A DNA stretch of 64,000 nucleotides from Daedaleopsis sinensis (Eukaryota > Basidiomycota > Agaricomycetes > Polyporales > Polyporaceae), in assembly GCA_033807695.1 (NCBI GenBank), contig CM066302.1:496001-560000 (forward strand), written 5' to 3'. Each line of letters opens with the position of its first letter. The stretch's first letter is position 1. Below the pieces are notes generated by a model. It was not told where the DNA came from. It searched no databases and saw only the letters and a program-made list of their open reading frames with translations. Below are positions 1 to 10,489 of this stretch, piece after piece. The position numbers were made by a program, and so were the translations under genes.

Positions 1-1460
1 TGAGAGGTGTATGAGATCCGCACCTTTGGTCGGTACTTGAGGCCTGAAGCCTGAGGCCTGACAGCATCGCCAGTCGCGAATCCGACTCCGCAAAGCAGAT
101 CCGGAGATTTCAATGAGCCATTTTATGGGGCATGCTCATGCGAGGAGCTCAAGTCTTGACGTTTCAACCGGGATCAACGTGACATGCCAGTAGTACTTAG
201 GACGTCTATAGTCGCATACGTCAGCGTAGGAGACCTGCCATTACCAAACTAGCATTATTAGGGCTTAACTCTAAAGGATTCAACCAATGTCACGGTACGC
301 AGCTCAGCCTGCAACGCTGCAACACGCGCACATTTGAAGAGAATCGAAAAGCTGAACGTTGAACGTGAACGGTTGTCGGAGGAGGAGACTAACTTAGTGC
401 GAGTTGCACCGCTTCAGGCGCAATGCGGACAATGCCGAAGGCTACGAATGGCCTGGAATGGAAGTATAGACGCGTGTTACGGCACAGATAATTTCTGCCA
501 CGACCCACTTTTCATCCTGCTAGTCCTTGCACTGCTCTAAACCAATGCTCTGCCAATGCCTGTAAGCCACTAGTCATCTCTACTATATGCGTGGTGCCGT
601 CTGTCTCTGCGGAACTTGGAAGACAAACACTACCTATCCGTTCAAGCTTGCTCCTGCCGCGCCCGCAACCCTCCTCCGAGGCTGCCGCCACTACCACCTC
701 GGCGGCGGCGGACACGACGACCGCCTCAGTAGCGGCGGATACGGCCGCGACGTCGTCGGCGGCTGACACCACCTCCTCGACTGCCGAAACTACCACTGTC
801 GAGAGGTCATGCTAGCGCAGCACAACAAGCTCGTCTCAAAATCTAGGATGAAACCTTCACTCGGAGGCTGAGTTGCTGACGGATGGATGGCGGTCGGGAT
901 ACTGGGTATGAAGGGTCTTGGTGTCCGTGCATCCCGGGCCCTGGCCCCTGCTCAAGATTATGGAGGTACGATCTATATCCTGCACAATATTCTTCAAAAC
1001 GTATCTCCCCATAAGGCTCCGTGCCTTTCTACAAATGAGCATGCATACATAAACCAGAGCAGTCGTCGTCGCTCTTGGACCCTAGGCTCGCGAGCATCGC
1101 AAAGGTCGACGCCTCAGGCAGCGCATATAGTTTGCATATAGTCAATACACAACGACGATACGACCCTCGACCGCGTGGCCGGCATTCAATATTCACGTCC
1201 AGTAGCACTGGCCAACATGGGGCATATGTGCTGGTGACATCAAAATCGTATCGGTCACTTGAACCATGCATGTCATCTGAATCCTCCAGCATCTCTCTCT
1301 TCTCTCCCTCACCCTGGATTCTTGCCATCCCTTGGACCTGTTCCACGCGTCCGGATTTTCTTGCTCTAGGCGGTCTCATAGGTCATCACTATCTTAACCG
1401 TTGCCGTTCGAACGTTGATCGTTCAAATTTCGGTCGCTCATTGTCTTCGACACACAATTA
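1..1460. other. Intergenic region, no supported gene
   Basis: No open reading frame with convincing introns or a recognisable product was found. Positions 650-810 hold a GC-rich low-complexity stretch. Read on the plus strand it gives an Ala/Thr-rich tail ending in a stop at about 813-815; the opposite strand is also open, so composition explains it. The last 300 bases are the presumed promoter of the glucanase that starts at 1461. Confidence 0.5.
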
Positions 1461-3775
1461 ATGTCTCCCCCTCGAAATTCCGTCTTGAACCACGCCTCCC
1501 TCGCAAAAGACGAGCCCAGCGATGAGGTGTATCTCCATCCGTCGAGTGCACCAAAATCCCCATCTCGACATCGCCGGTCGTGGTTTCTTGCAGGAGGCGC
1601 CCTCATCCTCGTCGTGCTCGCCGTGGTTCTCCCAGTCTATTTCGCGGTGAATAAGCCACATCAACTCAGCCACACCAACGTCATGACGGGTCACGGCTCC
1701 GGTGCGCAAGGTACCTTTCAGATAGGTGGCGACGGCAGCACGGTGACCAAGGAAGATGGGTCGACGTTCACATACGGGAACTCTTTTGGAGGATACTGTG
1801 AGTATCACTCCTAGATATGTCCATCTGATCCTGTCAAGCTGCCTACATGTGTACTGATTTTGCATTTTCACCAGGGGTGTCAAATCCTGAGAACCCGTAC
1901 GACAACTCAGCGAAAGCCAACTCATGGACTCCTGCGCTCAACGAGAGCTGGGACTGGGGCAGAAACCGCATACATGGTGTCAACCTCGGCGGTCTCTTCG
2001 TCCTCGAGCCGTTCATCTCTCCCCGCTTATTCCAGGAAAATGCAGGCGCTGTAGACGAGTGGACGCTCAGCCAGATCTTAGCTCAAAAGGGCGTGGACGT
2101 GCTCCAGAAGACGCTGGAAGACCATTACAACACGTTCATCACTGAGGAGGATATCGCTCAGATTGCCGGTGCGGGTCTGAACTGGATCCGTCTGTCCATT
2201 CCCTTCTGGGCGATCGAGAAATGGGACGATGTAGGTGTCGATGGAACCGGGACACATATCGCGGAGCCGTTCCTTGCGCGCACCTGTTGGAAGTAAGTGG
2301 TTCTCCTAGTAGACTGTCATATCCTCAGACTGAGACCACTGCTAGGTATATCCTCCGTGTCCTGGGCTGGGCCCGTAAGTACGGTATCCGTGTCAACTTA
2401 GACCTGCATACGATCCCTGGCTCGCAGAACGGCTACAACCACTCGGGCAAGGCCGGCACCATCAATTGGCTGAAGGGCGTCATGGGTCTCGCGAACGCCG
2501 AACGGTCCCTCGACTACATCCGCATCCTCGCCGAATTCATCTCCCAGCCGGAATGGAGCAGCGTCGTCCCGATGTTCGGCGTGCTGAACGAGCCGTTCCT
2601 CGAGAAAGTCGGCAAGGACCAGCTCCGATCATTGTAAGTCGAGCTCACAAATCAGTCTCTCGCAGTTCGACGGCGTGCTGACAGTGAACCAGCTACTACA
2701 AGACATACGAGATGATCCGGACCATAAGCGGCGTCGGCGAGGGCAACGGGCCCATGATATCCATCCACGACGGCTTCCTCGGACCCCAGGTATGGGGAGA
2801 CTTCCTTCCTGGCGCCGACCGTCTAGTCATTGGTACGTGAACGTCTCGTACTGCTTGAGGCCCCCTCCCAGCATACACTGACCCCGCGCGCATATCCCAG
2901 ACCAGCACCCGTACTTCGCATTCCTGGGCACGAATCGCGACCCGGTCAACATCACCGCGACCGGCGGGACCAGCAACGGGTCGACCCTCGGGGGCAAGTG
3001 GCCTCTCCAAGCGTGCAACGCTTGGGCCGCAGGCGTGAACCAGAGCCGCACGGCGTTCGGGGTGACCGTCGCGGGCGAGTTCAGCGCCGCGATCAACGAC
3101 TGTGGCCTCTTCCTCGACGGCGTTGACGCGGCGCCCGCGTACGGCCCCGGGTGCGACTACTGGGAGGACGCCGCGGGCTGGTCGGACGCGACGAAGCAGG
3201 GCCTCCGCGCGTTCGTGCTCGCGAGCATGGACGCGCTCGGCGACTGGTTCTTCTGGACATGGAAGATCGGGAACTCGACCGCGGGCACGGGCGGCGTGCA
3301 GGCCCCGCTCTGGTCGTACTCGCTCGGGCTGCAGGAGGGCTGGATCCCGCGCGACCCGCGCGAGGCGGCCGGCACGTGTGCGGCGCTCTGGGCTGGGGCG
3401 GGGGCGGGAGCGGACCCCGGGCGGGCGCCGTGGGACGGGACGTTCGCGCCGCACATGACGGGCGGCGCGGGGGCTGGCACGATCGCGCCCGCCGCGACGC
3501 AGAGCCTCGCGTGGCCCCCGGCGGCGTTAGTCGACGTCCCCGCGGAGAGCATGGGGGGCCTGCCGAGGTACACGGCGACGGGCACGGTCGCCACGCTGCC
3601 GCCACTCGCTGCGACGAGAACCACGGGGGCGGCTGCGACCGCGGGGAACGGGTGGTTCGACGCGATGGACGACGCGCCTGCGGCAACGCCGATTGCGGGG
3701 TGTGCGTACCCGTTCGCGTGGGACGCTGGCGGGGCACAGATTCCAGCGGGCCTGGGGTGTGTCTCTGGCCAGTGA
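1461..3775 (+). CDS. Membrane-anchored glucan 1,3-beta-glucosidase (GH5_9, ExgD-like)
   Basis: Exo-beta-1,3-glucanase predicted to trim glucan at the cell surface. Exons 1461-1797, 1875-2292, 2346-2633, 2693-2832 and 2901-3775 join in frame to 685 codons plus stop. Residues about 40-65 form one hydrophobic helix (GGALILVVLAVVLPVYF) after a basic stretch, so it is a type II membrane protein with the catalytic domain outside. GH5 landmarks are visible: GVNLGGLFVLEP near the domain start, the acid/base Glu in VLNEPF (about residue 334) and the nucleophile Glu in VAGEFS (about 453), followed by GDWFFWTWKIGNS. The same intron positions occur in the paralogue at 23773-26804, and exons 2, 3 and 4 have identical lengths (418, 288 and 140 nt). 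Its linker is shorter and it lacks the Gly/Ser-rich stretch of the paralogue. Family call is strong; the exgD name rests on topology only. Confidence 0.93.
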
Positions 3776-5474
3776 GCTAGTGCCGCGTCTTGAGCTTGAG
3801 GCGCTCCGGACGCACGGGCGTTGCGCCGTGTGCGTGGTTGATTTCCCTACTCCGTTCCTGCATGCTAAACATGTCTTTCCCTCACATCGGACTCAGAGAC
3901 GAACGGACTCTGACTCGTTTTGTAAGTATGACGCACTCGGAGTCGCTACGGTGTCAGGTATGGTGGTGTAGGGCATATGTACGATTTGAAACATCCGAAC
4001 GCCGAGAGATGGTATGCACTGCAAACATAGGTTCCGAAGGATCGTGACGCTTCCTTGCGAGCGCCCCGCCGGTCGTCGAAGCCCACGGTATTGACATGTC
4101 CGATATCCCATCCGTACTCCGTAACTGCGTCGACGGAGCGCTCTTCGTCGGTGCTACAACGGGCGCGCAGAATGTGTTTTAGGAGGTTATCCGGACGGAG
4201 TCGGTGAGTGCCCCCGCTTCACTTGCAGCCGCATGTGCTATCCATCGTCGGAAGGTGGTATTGAACACGCTGAACGTTGGTTCGCTACTTCTTGAACATT
4301 CAGGGTGGTTTCCCGGGGGCTTTTGACGGTGGTGTCTATGTGGCCCGCCGACCGGCATGCTCTAGAAGGTGTCCATCCGATGCCATGCTCGGAGCAGCTG
4401 CAGGAGCGCGCATGCCTGGGCGGAGCAACTAGGAGGAGCCTGAGCGACTTCGCACCAGGGCGCTGAGTGGTCCAATCCCGGTATAGGACCGTGTACGAAA
4501 CGACGTCCGTAACACCTTCCCTTGTGCATATGCCGGGAGAGTGCATGTTGTTACCTTGTTCCTTGCTGGCGCATCTGAAGAGATCTAAAGACTAAAAGAC
4601 ATCAAGGTTCTTCAACGGATGATTCGAGCTTACCATACTGGGCCTGCTAGTCGCATTAATGGTGTGCAGATCTCGAACTCTCATTAATCATTCCCAAGCC
4701 ATCCTCTGCGTGATCTGCGGGATGGCTTGACGAGCCTGTAAGACGCTAGTCAAACTCTCCAGCTTTGCAGCTGCTTGTCGAGGCTGCTCACGAATCACCA
4801 GCATTTGGCGGAGAGTGGAAGCTTGGCCTGGGGTTAACCCCGCGTGCCAGATTTCTGCTTCCCCTGAACGCGTATAATAGTATCGGGATTGCCTCCATTC
4901 GGGTGCGACTCATGGAGCCATTCAGGATCGGCTGTACGAACGTTTCAGCGGGACCACAGCCGTGAGTCGTAATGTGGAGGTACAGGATTGTGGAGCACCT
5001 TTTTAAAAACCTGAGGTCGGTCCAGTTACCATCGCGCACCCTTGAGCGACTACTTACATAGGCTGATCCGTCCGCAGGCGTGCAAAGTCACGGGGGAGGA
5101 CCCGCCGTACCGGCTGCAGTTCTCCGGCTGCAGTTCTCGCACTCGAAGTCATGAGCGGGTAGGAGGAGGGTCGTTCATGGCTTGCACCACATGTGCTGAC
5201 TCGATTTTATTATCCTCCCAGTTTCCTAGGTCGTGATCGCTGTAGTCATGCACGATTTTTGATAAATAGTAGGTAATTGCTTGTATTCTGTATTCTGTAT
5301 CCAGTAGTGCATCAGCCTCCGTATAAGACCTTGAACTGAAACCCTGTGTGATTACTTGCATACATTCACTCGCGTGGCTGCGTACCTGAAGGAAGAGACA
5401 TCACAGACCCAATCCTACGTCGGTTTCTTCAGCAAACACAGATCATATAGTGTTGAATGCGGCCGCAGTTCGGT
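3776..5474. other. Intergenic, no gene seen
   Basis: This stretch lies between the glucanase stop and the LSM5 stop. Only short overlapping open frames exist and none shows a conserved motif, credible introns or similarity to another part of the window. The right end is the downstream region of LSM5. Confidence 0.5.
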
Positions 5475-5979
5475 CTACACATCGTCAGGTCCAGAGCTTC
5501 CTGGGATCAACTGCAAGTGTTCAACATATCAGTCCGATCCATCGAGTAGTAAGAACGACCTGAGGCTGCGTACCATACATATGTTGTTTCCATTCAGCAA
5601 AGTGTGGTTCAACATCGTCTTCGTACGCCCTTGTGGCGTCGTCTCGCTGCACGCAACATCGAGTTAGGACATCATGATGGTACATCGATGCAAACAACGT
5701 GACTCACTACTCTGTCACATCCTCCAAAACCATATCTGTTGGTCGCGACATACCGCATAAAGATTCGATAAAATGGTCCCATAGGGCAAGAGAGCAAACT
5801 CACTGACAAAGTCATCAAACCCCAGCAACGTGCCGGTAAACTCTCTCTCGTTCTTCATGATGACCCATATGCGAGATCCGATACACCTATCGATCAGTTC
5901 TAATGCGAGGATGTATACTCAGTTATCTGTCTCGCCCTGTGTCGTCTCACTCACCGAGGGGGAGGATTTGGGAGGCCAT
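5475..5979 (-). CDS. LSM5: U6 snRNA-associated Sm-like protein LSm5
   Basis: LSm5 is a subunit of the LSm1-7 (mRNA decapping/decay) and LSm2-8 (U6 snRNP, splicing) rings. Five small exons on the minus strand, 5955-5979, 5804-5899, 5708-5735, 5574-5646 and 5475-5510, join in frame to an 85-residue protein beginning [12 protein letters not shown]. The Sm1 motif is clear ([18 protein letters not shown] then LLGFDDFVN), as are [10 protein letters not shown] and the Sm2 motif [13 protein letters not shown]. Length and motif spacing fit eukaryotic LSm5. Introns have GTGAGT/GTACGC donors and AG acceptors. The start is chosen because the first exon continues the family N-terminus. It is divergently placed to a glucanase first exon across a roughly 1-kb promoter that is repeated three times in the window; this is the only complete LSM5 here. 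Confidence 0.95.
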
Positions 5980-7504
5980 GTCGTGGTGGTCTGGACCGTA
6001 AACGTTTGAACGCTCCCAATCTGGATCCTCACAATCGCGGCTAGAGCGGCGCCTAGCGCACTCAGTTGCTCCTTCCTTCTCGACCACCATGAACTCTCCA
6101 ACCCTCTAGACCGGGCGCGCCATGCGGCCGCTCGACGCATACACCCACCGCGGCGACTCGCGCCCTTGCCCCGGTCGACTTGCAACAACCGGACTCTGTA
6201 CAGAACTCCGACATACATAGCTGTGGCCGGCTGCCCAGGCGCCCAGTGCCCAAGGGAGGGCGCGCGATGCACAGCACGCACAGCATTGATCTGAAGCTTT
6301 CTCCGATAGTCATTCATTGCGAGAGGACTGAAGGGTGTAAGTAACATTAGACTGGGGCGATCAGGACATCGATACTGCCTGATACTGCTCGGCGGGCCCG
6401 GTGGCCGACGTGAGAAGGTCCGCGTCCAATCTCGAGGATCTCTACCATCACCAGGCCGCAACGTTAGTGCACCTTCGTTCTCGACTCTCGGGCGGGCATC
6501 GATGAATCATGAGACGAGGTTCGTACTTACCTGCTCAGGAATGTGCGTAGGGCGTCGACGCTGACTGTGACCTGTGCAAACTTCAGTGCCGCGATCGCGC
6601 CGTCGGGATATTGCGCGCCACCGACGCACTGAGCGACGACAGCGCTACGGCTCGGAGAAGCGGGCGGGGAGTCACAAGTCACAGGGGAGGACGGGACTCG
6701 GGAGGGTCAAAATTAATAGATGAGATGGCGGGCGCACAGCTGAGATGGGTGGCCGATGATGGCCTCTGACGGCCACGCGCGGCCACCGACATGTGAGTGT
6801 TGCACGCGCTTCGATTCCCTCTTAAACTTAGGCACAGTCCATCCGGGGCCTCGCGCTCTCCTTCCCTTCCCCCTTGTCCTCTTCCCAACTCCTCCTCCTC
6901 CTCCTCCTCCTCCCCCTTTCCCTACCTTCCACCTTCCCTGACTTGCGCCCGCCCGCAGAGCGCAGAGCCACCATCGGCGCTAGGGTTTCCAGTTAACTAC
7001 CCCTGTCCTATTCCCCGACCACCCCTCCTCACTCCTCCCGATGTCCTCAAGCCCATATGAGCCCGTGCGCGGGAGCATCATCGACTCCTCCGCCGCACCC
7101 ACCCCGCGCGGCTCCGAGTACCTCGCCCCGCCCACCGGCCCCCACCCCGACCGCTCGCTCGCATCCACCCCGGCCGACAACTCCCCGTTCCTGCCCGGGA
7201 ACACCAAGGAAAACTACAGCGACGAGTCGCGGGACGGCCCCGCGCGCCCCGTACACAAGCGGCCCCTCTTCTGGCTCCTCACCGCGGGCGGGATCGCGAT
7301 CATCGTCCTCGCCGTCGTCCTCCCTGTCTACTTCGTGGTCATCAAGCCGAATCAGCACAACGCGACCTCGGGCAGCGCTGCGTCGGGCTCGAGCGGCAGC
7401 TCCGGCTCAAATCCCTCTGGCGGGAAGTCTGGCTCGAATGGCTCGGGCCCGACGGCCGCGTTCGCGACGGGCGGAGACGGCAGCACGGTCACGAAAGAGG
7501 ATGG
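5873..7504. repeat. Array unit P1: LSM5 5' part, promoter, glucanase exon 1 (first copy)
   Basis: First of three near-identical copies (others 14301-15915 and 22574-24236). It runs from inside LSM5 exon 2, through LSM5 exon 1 and the divergent promoter, to GGATGG in the glucanase first exon. Here it is joined to the real LSM5 on the left and to spacer X1 on the right. A pyrimidine/TCC tract at about 6890-6920 differs in length in each copy. Confidence 0.9.
5980..7040. promoter_or_regulatory. Divergent promoter region, LSM5 (minus) and glucanase exon 1 (plus)
   Basis: About 1.06 kb separates the two start codons. Near the glucanase side there is a long CT-rich tract (about 6860-6945), typical of fungal core promoters. 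On the LSM5 strand a leader intron is suggested at 6442-6530: donor GTAAGT, branch-like CACTAAC, acceptor TAG. The same arrangement recurs in the other two P copies, with small indels. Transcription start sites cannot be read from sequence alone. Confidence 0.55.
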
Positions 7505-7583
7505 TGGAAGTACGTACTTGGGGGCAGGGTGCATGTACGTTAGACGCGGAATATATTTTGTTGAAACGTCCGGGGAGAGTTGA
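7041..7583 (+). pseudogene. Truncated glucanase first exon, copy 1 (membrane anchor without catalytic domain)
   Basis: The open frame encodes 180 residues. The first 154 or so match the start of the glucanase at 23773: cytosolic tail, one membrane helix (IAIIVLAVVLPVYFVV) and a Gly/Ser-rich linker. Homology stops at 7504, after the residues TVTKEDG, and an unrelated tail of about 25 residues ends at TGA 7581-7583. All GH5 catalytic sequence is missing. The sequence right after the break, TGGAAGTACGTACTT, equals the exon 2/intron 2 boundary of the complete gene at about 25363-25377, which suggests an internal deletion. A product would be an anchor-only protein; it could equally be silent. Confidence 0.8.
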
Positions 7584-8486
7584 CGAGATAGGGAGTGTTC
7601 TGGGACATAAAGAAAAGTGGGAGCCGTGTCCGCTATGGTGTGGCCCGCACAGCTCGCGCGCGAGGATGCAGCTCTCCCGTGAGTGCGCTGCTCTGCGCTG
7701 TGGACGTGCTCGCGGACCAGAGAGCCAGGAGCTGTGGACGAGGACTCGAGGTGAGCAGTATCCCTGTATTTTGTGCTGTAACTTGTAAACTAAGCTATCC
7801 TACCCGCAGAGATTGCGCGAGCGCGATCGCACTTGTCCGGGTGCCGTCACAGTGTCGGATCACACCGACGACGAAACCACTCCGCTCGCTTGCGCACGCC
7901 CGCCGCGCTGAACCCGTTCGTCGCCGCCCTCTCGGTGTACCGTGGCCCACACTGCGCAGGCTTCAAACGGTAGACTCCTGGGCTGCATTTCGCCGTTTGG
8001 TGAGCCTTTCGTGACTCGGAACGACCGCTCGAATGCTGAAGGCACGGACTGGTCCTTGGAAACCACCAGGGGGCTCGCTTCCGATGGTGCGAGATCCCGG
8101 AGCATGCCCGGTCGATCGGGGATCCTGATTCGCACATGAATAGGGCCCTGCGCCGTCGCGGACGCCACTTCAGCCCGCTGGAGGGCCTGCGGGGGAAATG
8201 GCTGAGTGCTGCCCATGGTGACTGGGTGCATTCGCTCGGTACACACTCGACACGGTGAGCAGGACTGCGTTGCATTTCGTCGAGTGCGTATTCTAATATG
8301 CGCACACAGGAAGATAGACCGACACAGCGGGATTCGCACGGCGGTACGAGCGAGTTACGACACGAGCGGGAGGTACCGACCACGCGGCGACTCCCTTCCG
8401 AACCCTACCGTGTGGTTAGCACGCGAGAACTCCGCCGTCGACGTACTCATTCCGAACTCGCTGTATAGTACCGTGTACCGTACACC

Positions 8487-9115
8487 CTAGCCCTCGATGT
8501 CGCTCTCCACCTCGTCCGCCTCGTCCACCTCGTCCAACACGAGCTTCGGCGTGATCGCGCCCAGCTTCTTCCGCTTCAGAGGCAGCCCGTGAGGGTTTGT
8601 GACCGGGCGTGCCCGCGCTCTCCCCATGTCGTCCCGCGGGTACGGTCCCCAACACTGCGGCGCCGGCAGCTCCGGTGGCACTCCCGGACACACGTCCATC
8701 GGCCGCCGCTTTGCGAGGTCGATGTCGTCCGCATCCGCGTCGACAAACCGCAGGATGCCCGTGTTCCAAAGGTCGAACAGGAACTGAATGACGGGCTCAC
8801 CGCCGGGGACATCGCTCAGATTCGCAAATGGTACATCCGCCCACACCGGCCATCCAAGCAGCTTCTGCCGCCGCCGGTAGACAACGCCCTTGGCGTATCC
8901 GCGCGGTGTCCATTTCATCTTCGCCTTCGGATCTCCGCTTTTCTGCGCTGTGGTGCCGGTCAGCAGGGGGAGATGAGACAGGGTTGCAGGTACGTACCGA
9001 GGTCCCCATCCATGATGTTCCTCAGCGTGGCTCGAAGTACGATGAGCCTGCTTGGAGGCTTCTTCGCCCTCGACGATTGCGGCGGTGTGGTTCTGCGCTC
9101 CGAGTCGGCGGGCAT
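8487..9115 (-). CDS. Hypothetical fungal protein, X1 copy
   Basis: Function not recognised. Two exons, 8998-9115 and 8487-8947, join in frame to 192 residues across a 50-nt intron (donor GTACGT, acceptor CACAG). The start MPADSERRTTPP is the first Met that stays in frame with the spliced body. The body contains KMKWTPRGYAKGVVYRRR, then a Trp/Pro-rich block (GWPVWADVPFANLSDVPGG), FLFDLWNTGILRFVD and a basic then acidic tail (LKRKKLGAITPK, ending in Asp/Glu). No signal peptide or membrane helix. The X2 copy at 16907-17530 is also intact with the same intron, so the frame has been maintained in both. I have the impression that this block occurs in multigene families of mushrooms, but cannot verify that here. 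Confidence 0.7.
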
Positions 9116-10366
9116 GGTGGGTGAGTGGGACGGTACGACGTGGACTCGGATGGGAGGAGAGCGGGACCGCATGTACAATTCAACCCCGAAATATCATTGA
9201 AGTCGCTGGGCGGTTCTCTCCTTCACAACGACGCGAGGAACCGTACCGTAGCACGTGAATCCGGAATCTCCACATGACCGCTCATCCTGTTATGCGAGAT
9301 ATGAGATATGTTAAACTCTACGCTCGAATTGGCGCAAGGAAGCGACCCTGATGATCACACAAATATACTCTAACCCTCGGCTAATGAGCGGAGAGTCAAG
9401 ATCATCTTTGCTCGGAAAAACACCCCGGGATACCCAGCCTTCAAGTCGCTACCGTTGACTGCCCAGTGAGACGAATTGCATTGCAAGACTAGTAGTAGTA
9501 TGTACCGCACGCATCACATATCATAAGAGCACGACAGTCGGAGTACTAAGTAAGGCTCCCGGCGGCTCTCATGTCCATGCAACGGTGCTCGCACTGCCCA
9601 TATCTCAGCGCGCACTAGTACCAATCAAATGTATTCCGCAACACCCGAAGGGTTAGTAGTAGCGGAGTGGGGCCCGGTTGCCTGAGGGTCTGCCCAGCGG
9701 GATGCCGAAACAGTGATTGTCTTGGAGACAAGGGTCAGTGATAGCGGCATGAATCTTCAACTGGGCAGCAGTGAACCTGCACTCTCAGGAAAGGTTCGGC
9801 TTGAGGATATCTTCCCTGCACGTCCAATAATCTGACATTATGCATAGATTTACTACTAGCAGTTACACACGCACAGTGGGGAGTCTGAACAGAGCAGTGT
9901 GCGACATTGTATGATCAGAATCATCAGATGACTTCCCACAAACCATGCGACCAAGTCGGAGTGGATACTCTAGGGTCTAGACTAGTATGGTATATCTGAC
10001 GCTCGAACAAATGTGTACCGAGATCCAGGGTTGCATGGTGATAAATTGTACCTAGTCGTTCACACGGCGGAGATGCTGAGAGTGAGGACAAACATCGGTA
10101 CCATCCTTGTCCGAGTCCAGTGACTGTGCACTCGAACACATGTGCATCTTCCTGCTCTTCCTGAAATTCACCACCGAGCCATGTACATATACAATGCTCG
10201 CCGAATGCGCGGCCAGGAGTCGGGCTCCCTACGTCCAAAGAAACCCGCCCGCAGCGTCCGGCGTAGTCAAGACATGAAACACCAAGCTCACAAGTCGCGG
10301 TGCAACTAGTGCGGAGTGGAGAACTAGTGGAGAGCCGAGTGGGCGAGGCGACGGCTGTTGCGAGGA
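9116..10366. other. X1 non-coding stretch, no gene seen
   Basis: Upstream region of the 8487-9115 gene and further into X1. No frame is supported. The matching part of X2 (17531-18708) differs by numerous small deletions, as expected for unconstrained sequence. Confidence 0.5.
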
Positions 10367-10422
10367 CCCTGGATAACCACTAGCGGTATCACGACGGTGA
10401 TGCCGCTAGTGGTTATTCAGGG
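10367..10422. repeat. Near-perfect 26-bp-arm hairpin in X1
   Basis: Arms 10367-10392 and 10397-10422 are reverse complements with two mismatches that would be G-U pairs in one RNA strand. The loop is 4 nt (GACG). The core is ACCACTAGCGG / CCGCTAGTGGT. The same structure is present in X2 at 18709-18764 with one extra mismatch. It could be a cruciform, a precursor of a small RNA, or a remnant of a foldback element. Confidence 0.85.
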
Positions 10423-10489
10423 CGACCGCCGTGCACCGGCCGCTGCGGATATGCGAGCCGACCTGCCCGGAACTTGCGAGGTACAAAGG

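Noticed and set aside
2696..3454. 252-codon minus-strand frame
   Set aside because: Antisense shadow of the GC-rich last exon of the glucanase; Arg/Pro/Ala-rich, no motif, and the sense strand is clearly coding.
5919..6461. 180-codon minus-strand frame overlapping the LSM5 start
   Set aside because: It overlaps LSM5 exon 1 in another frame and is Arg/Ser-rich. The five-exon LSM5 model explains the strand. The frame is altered by indels in P2 and P3.
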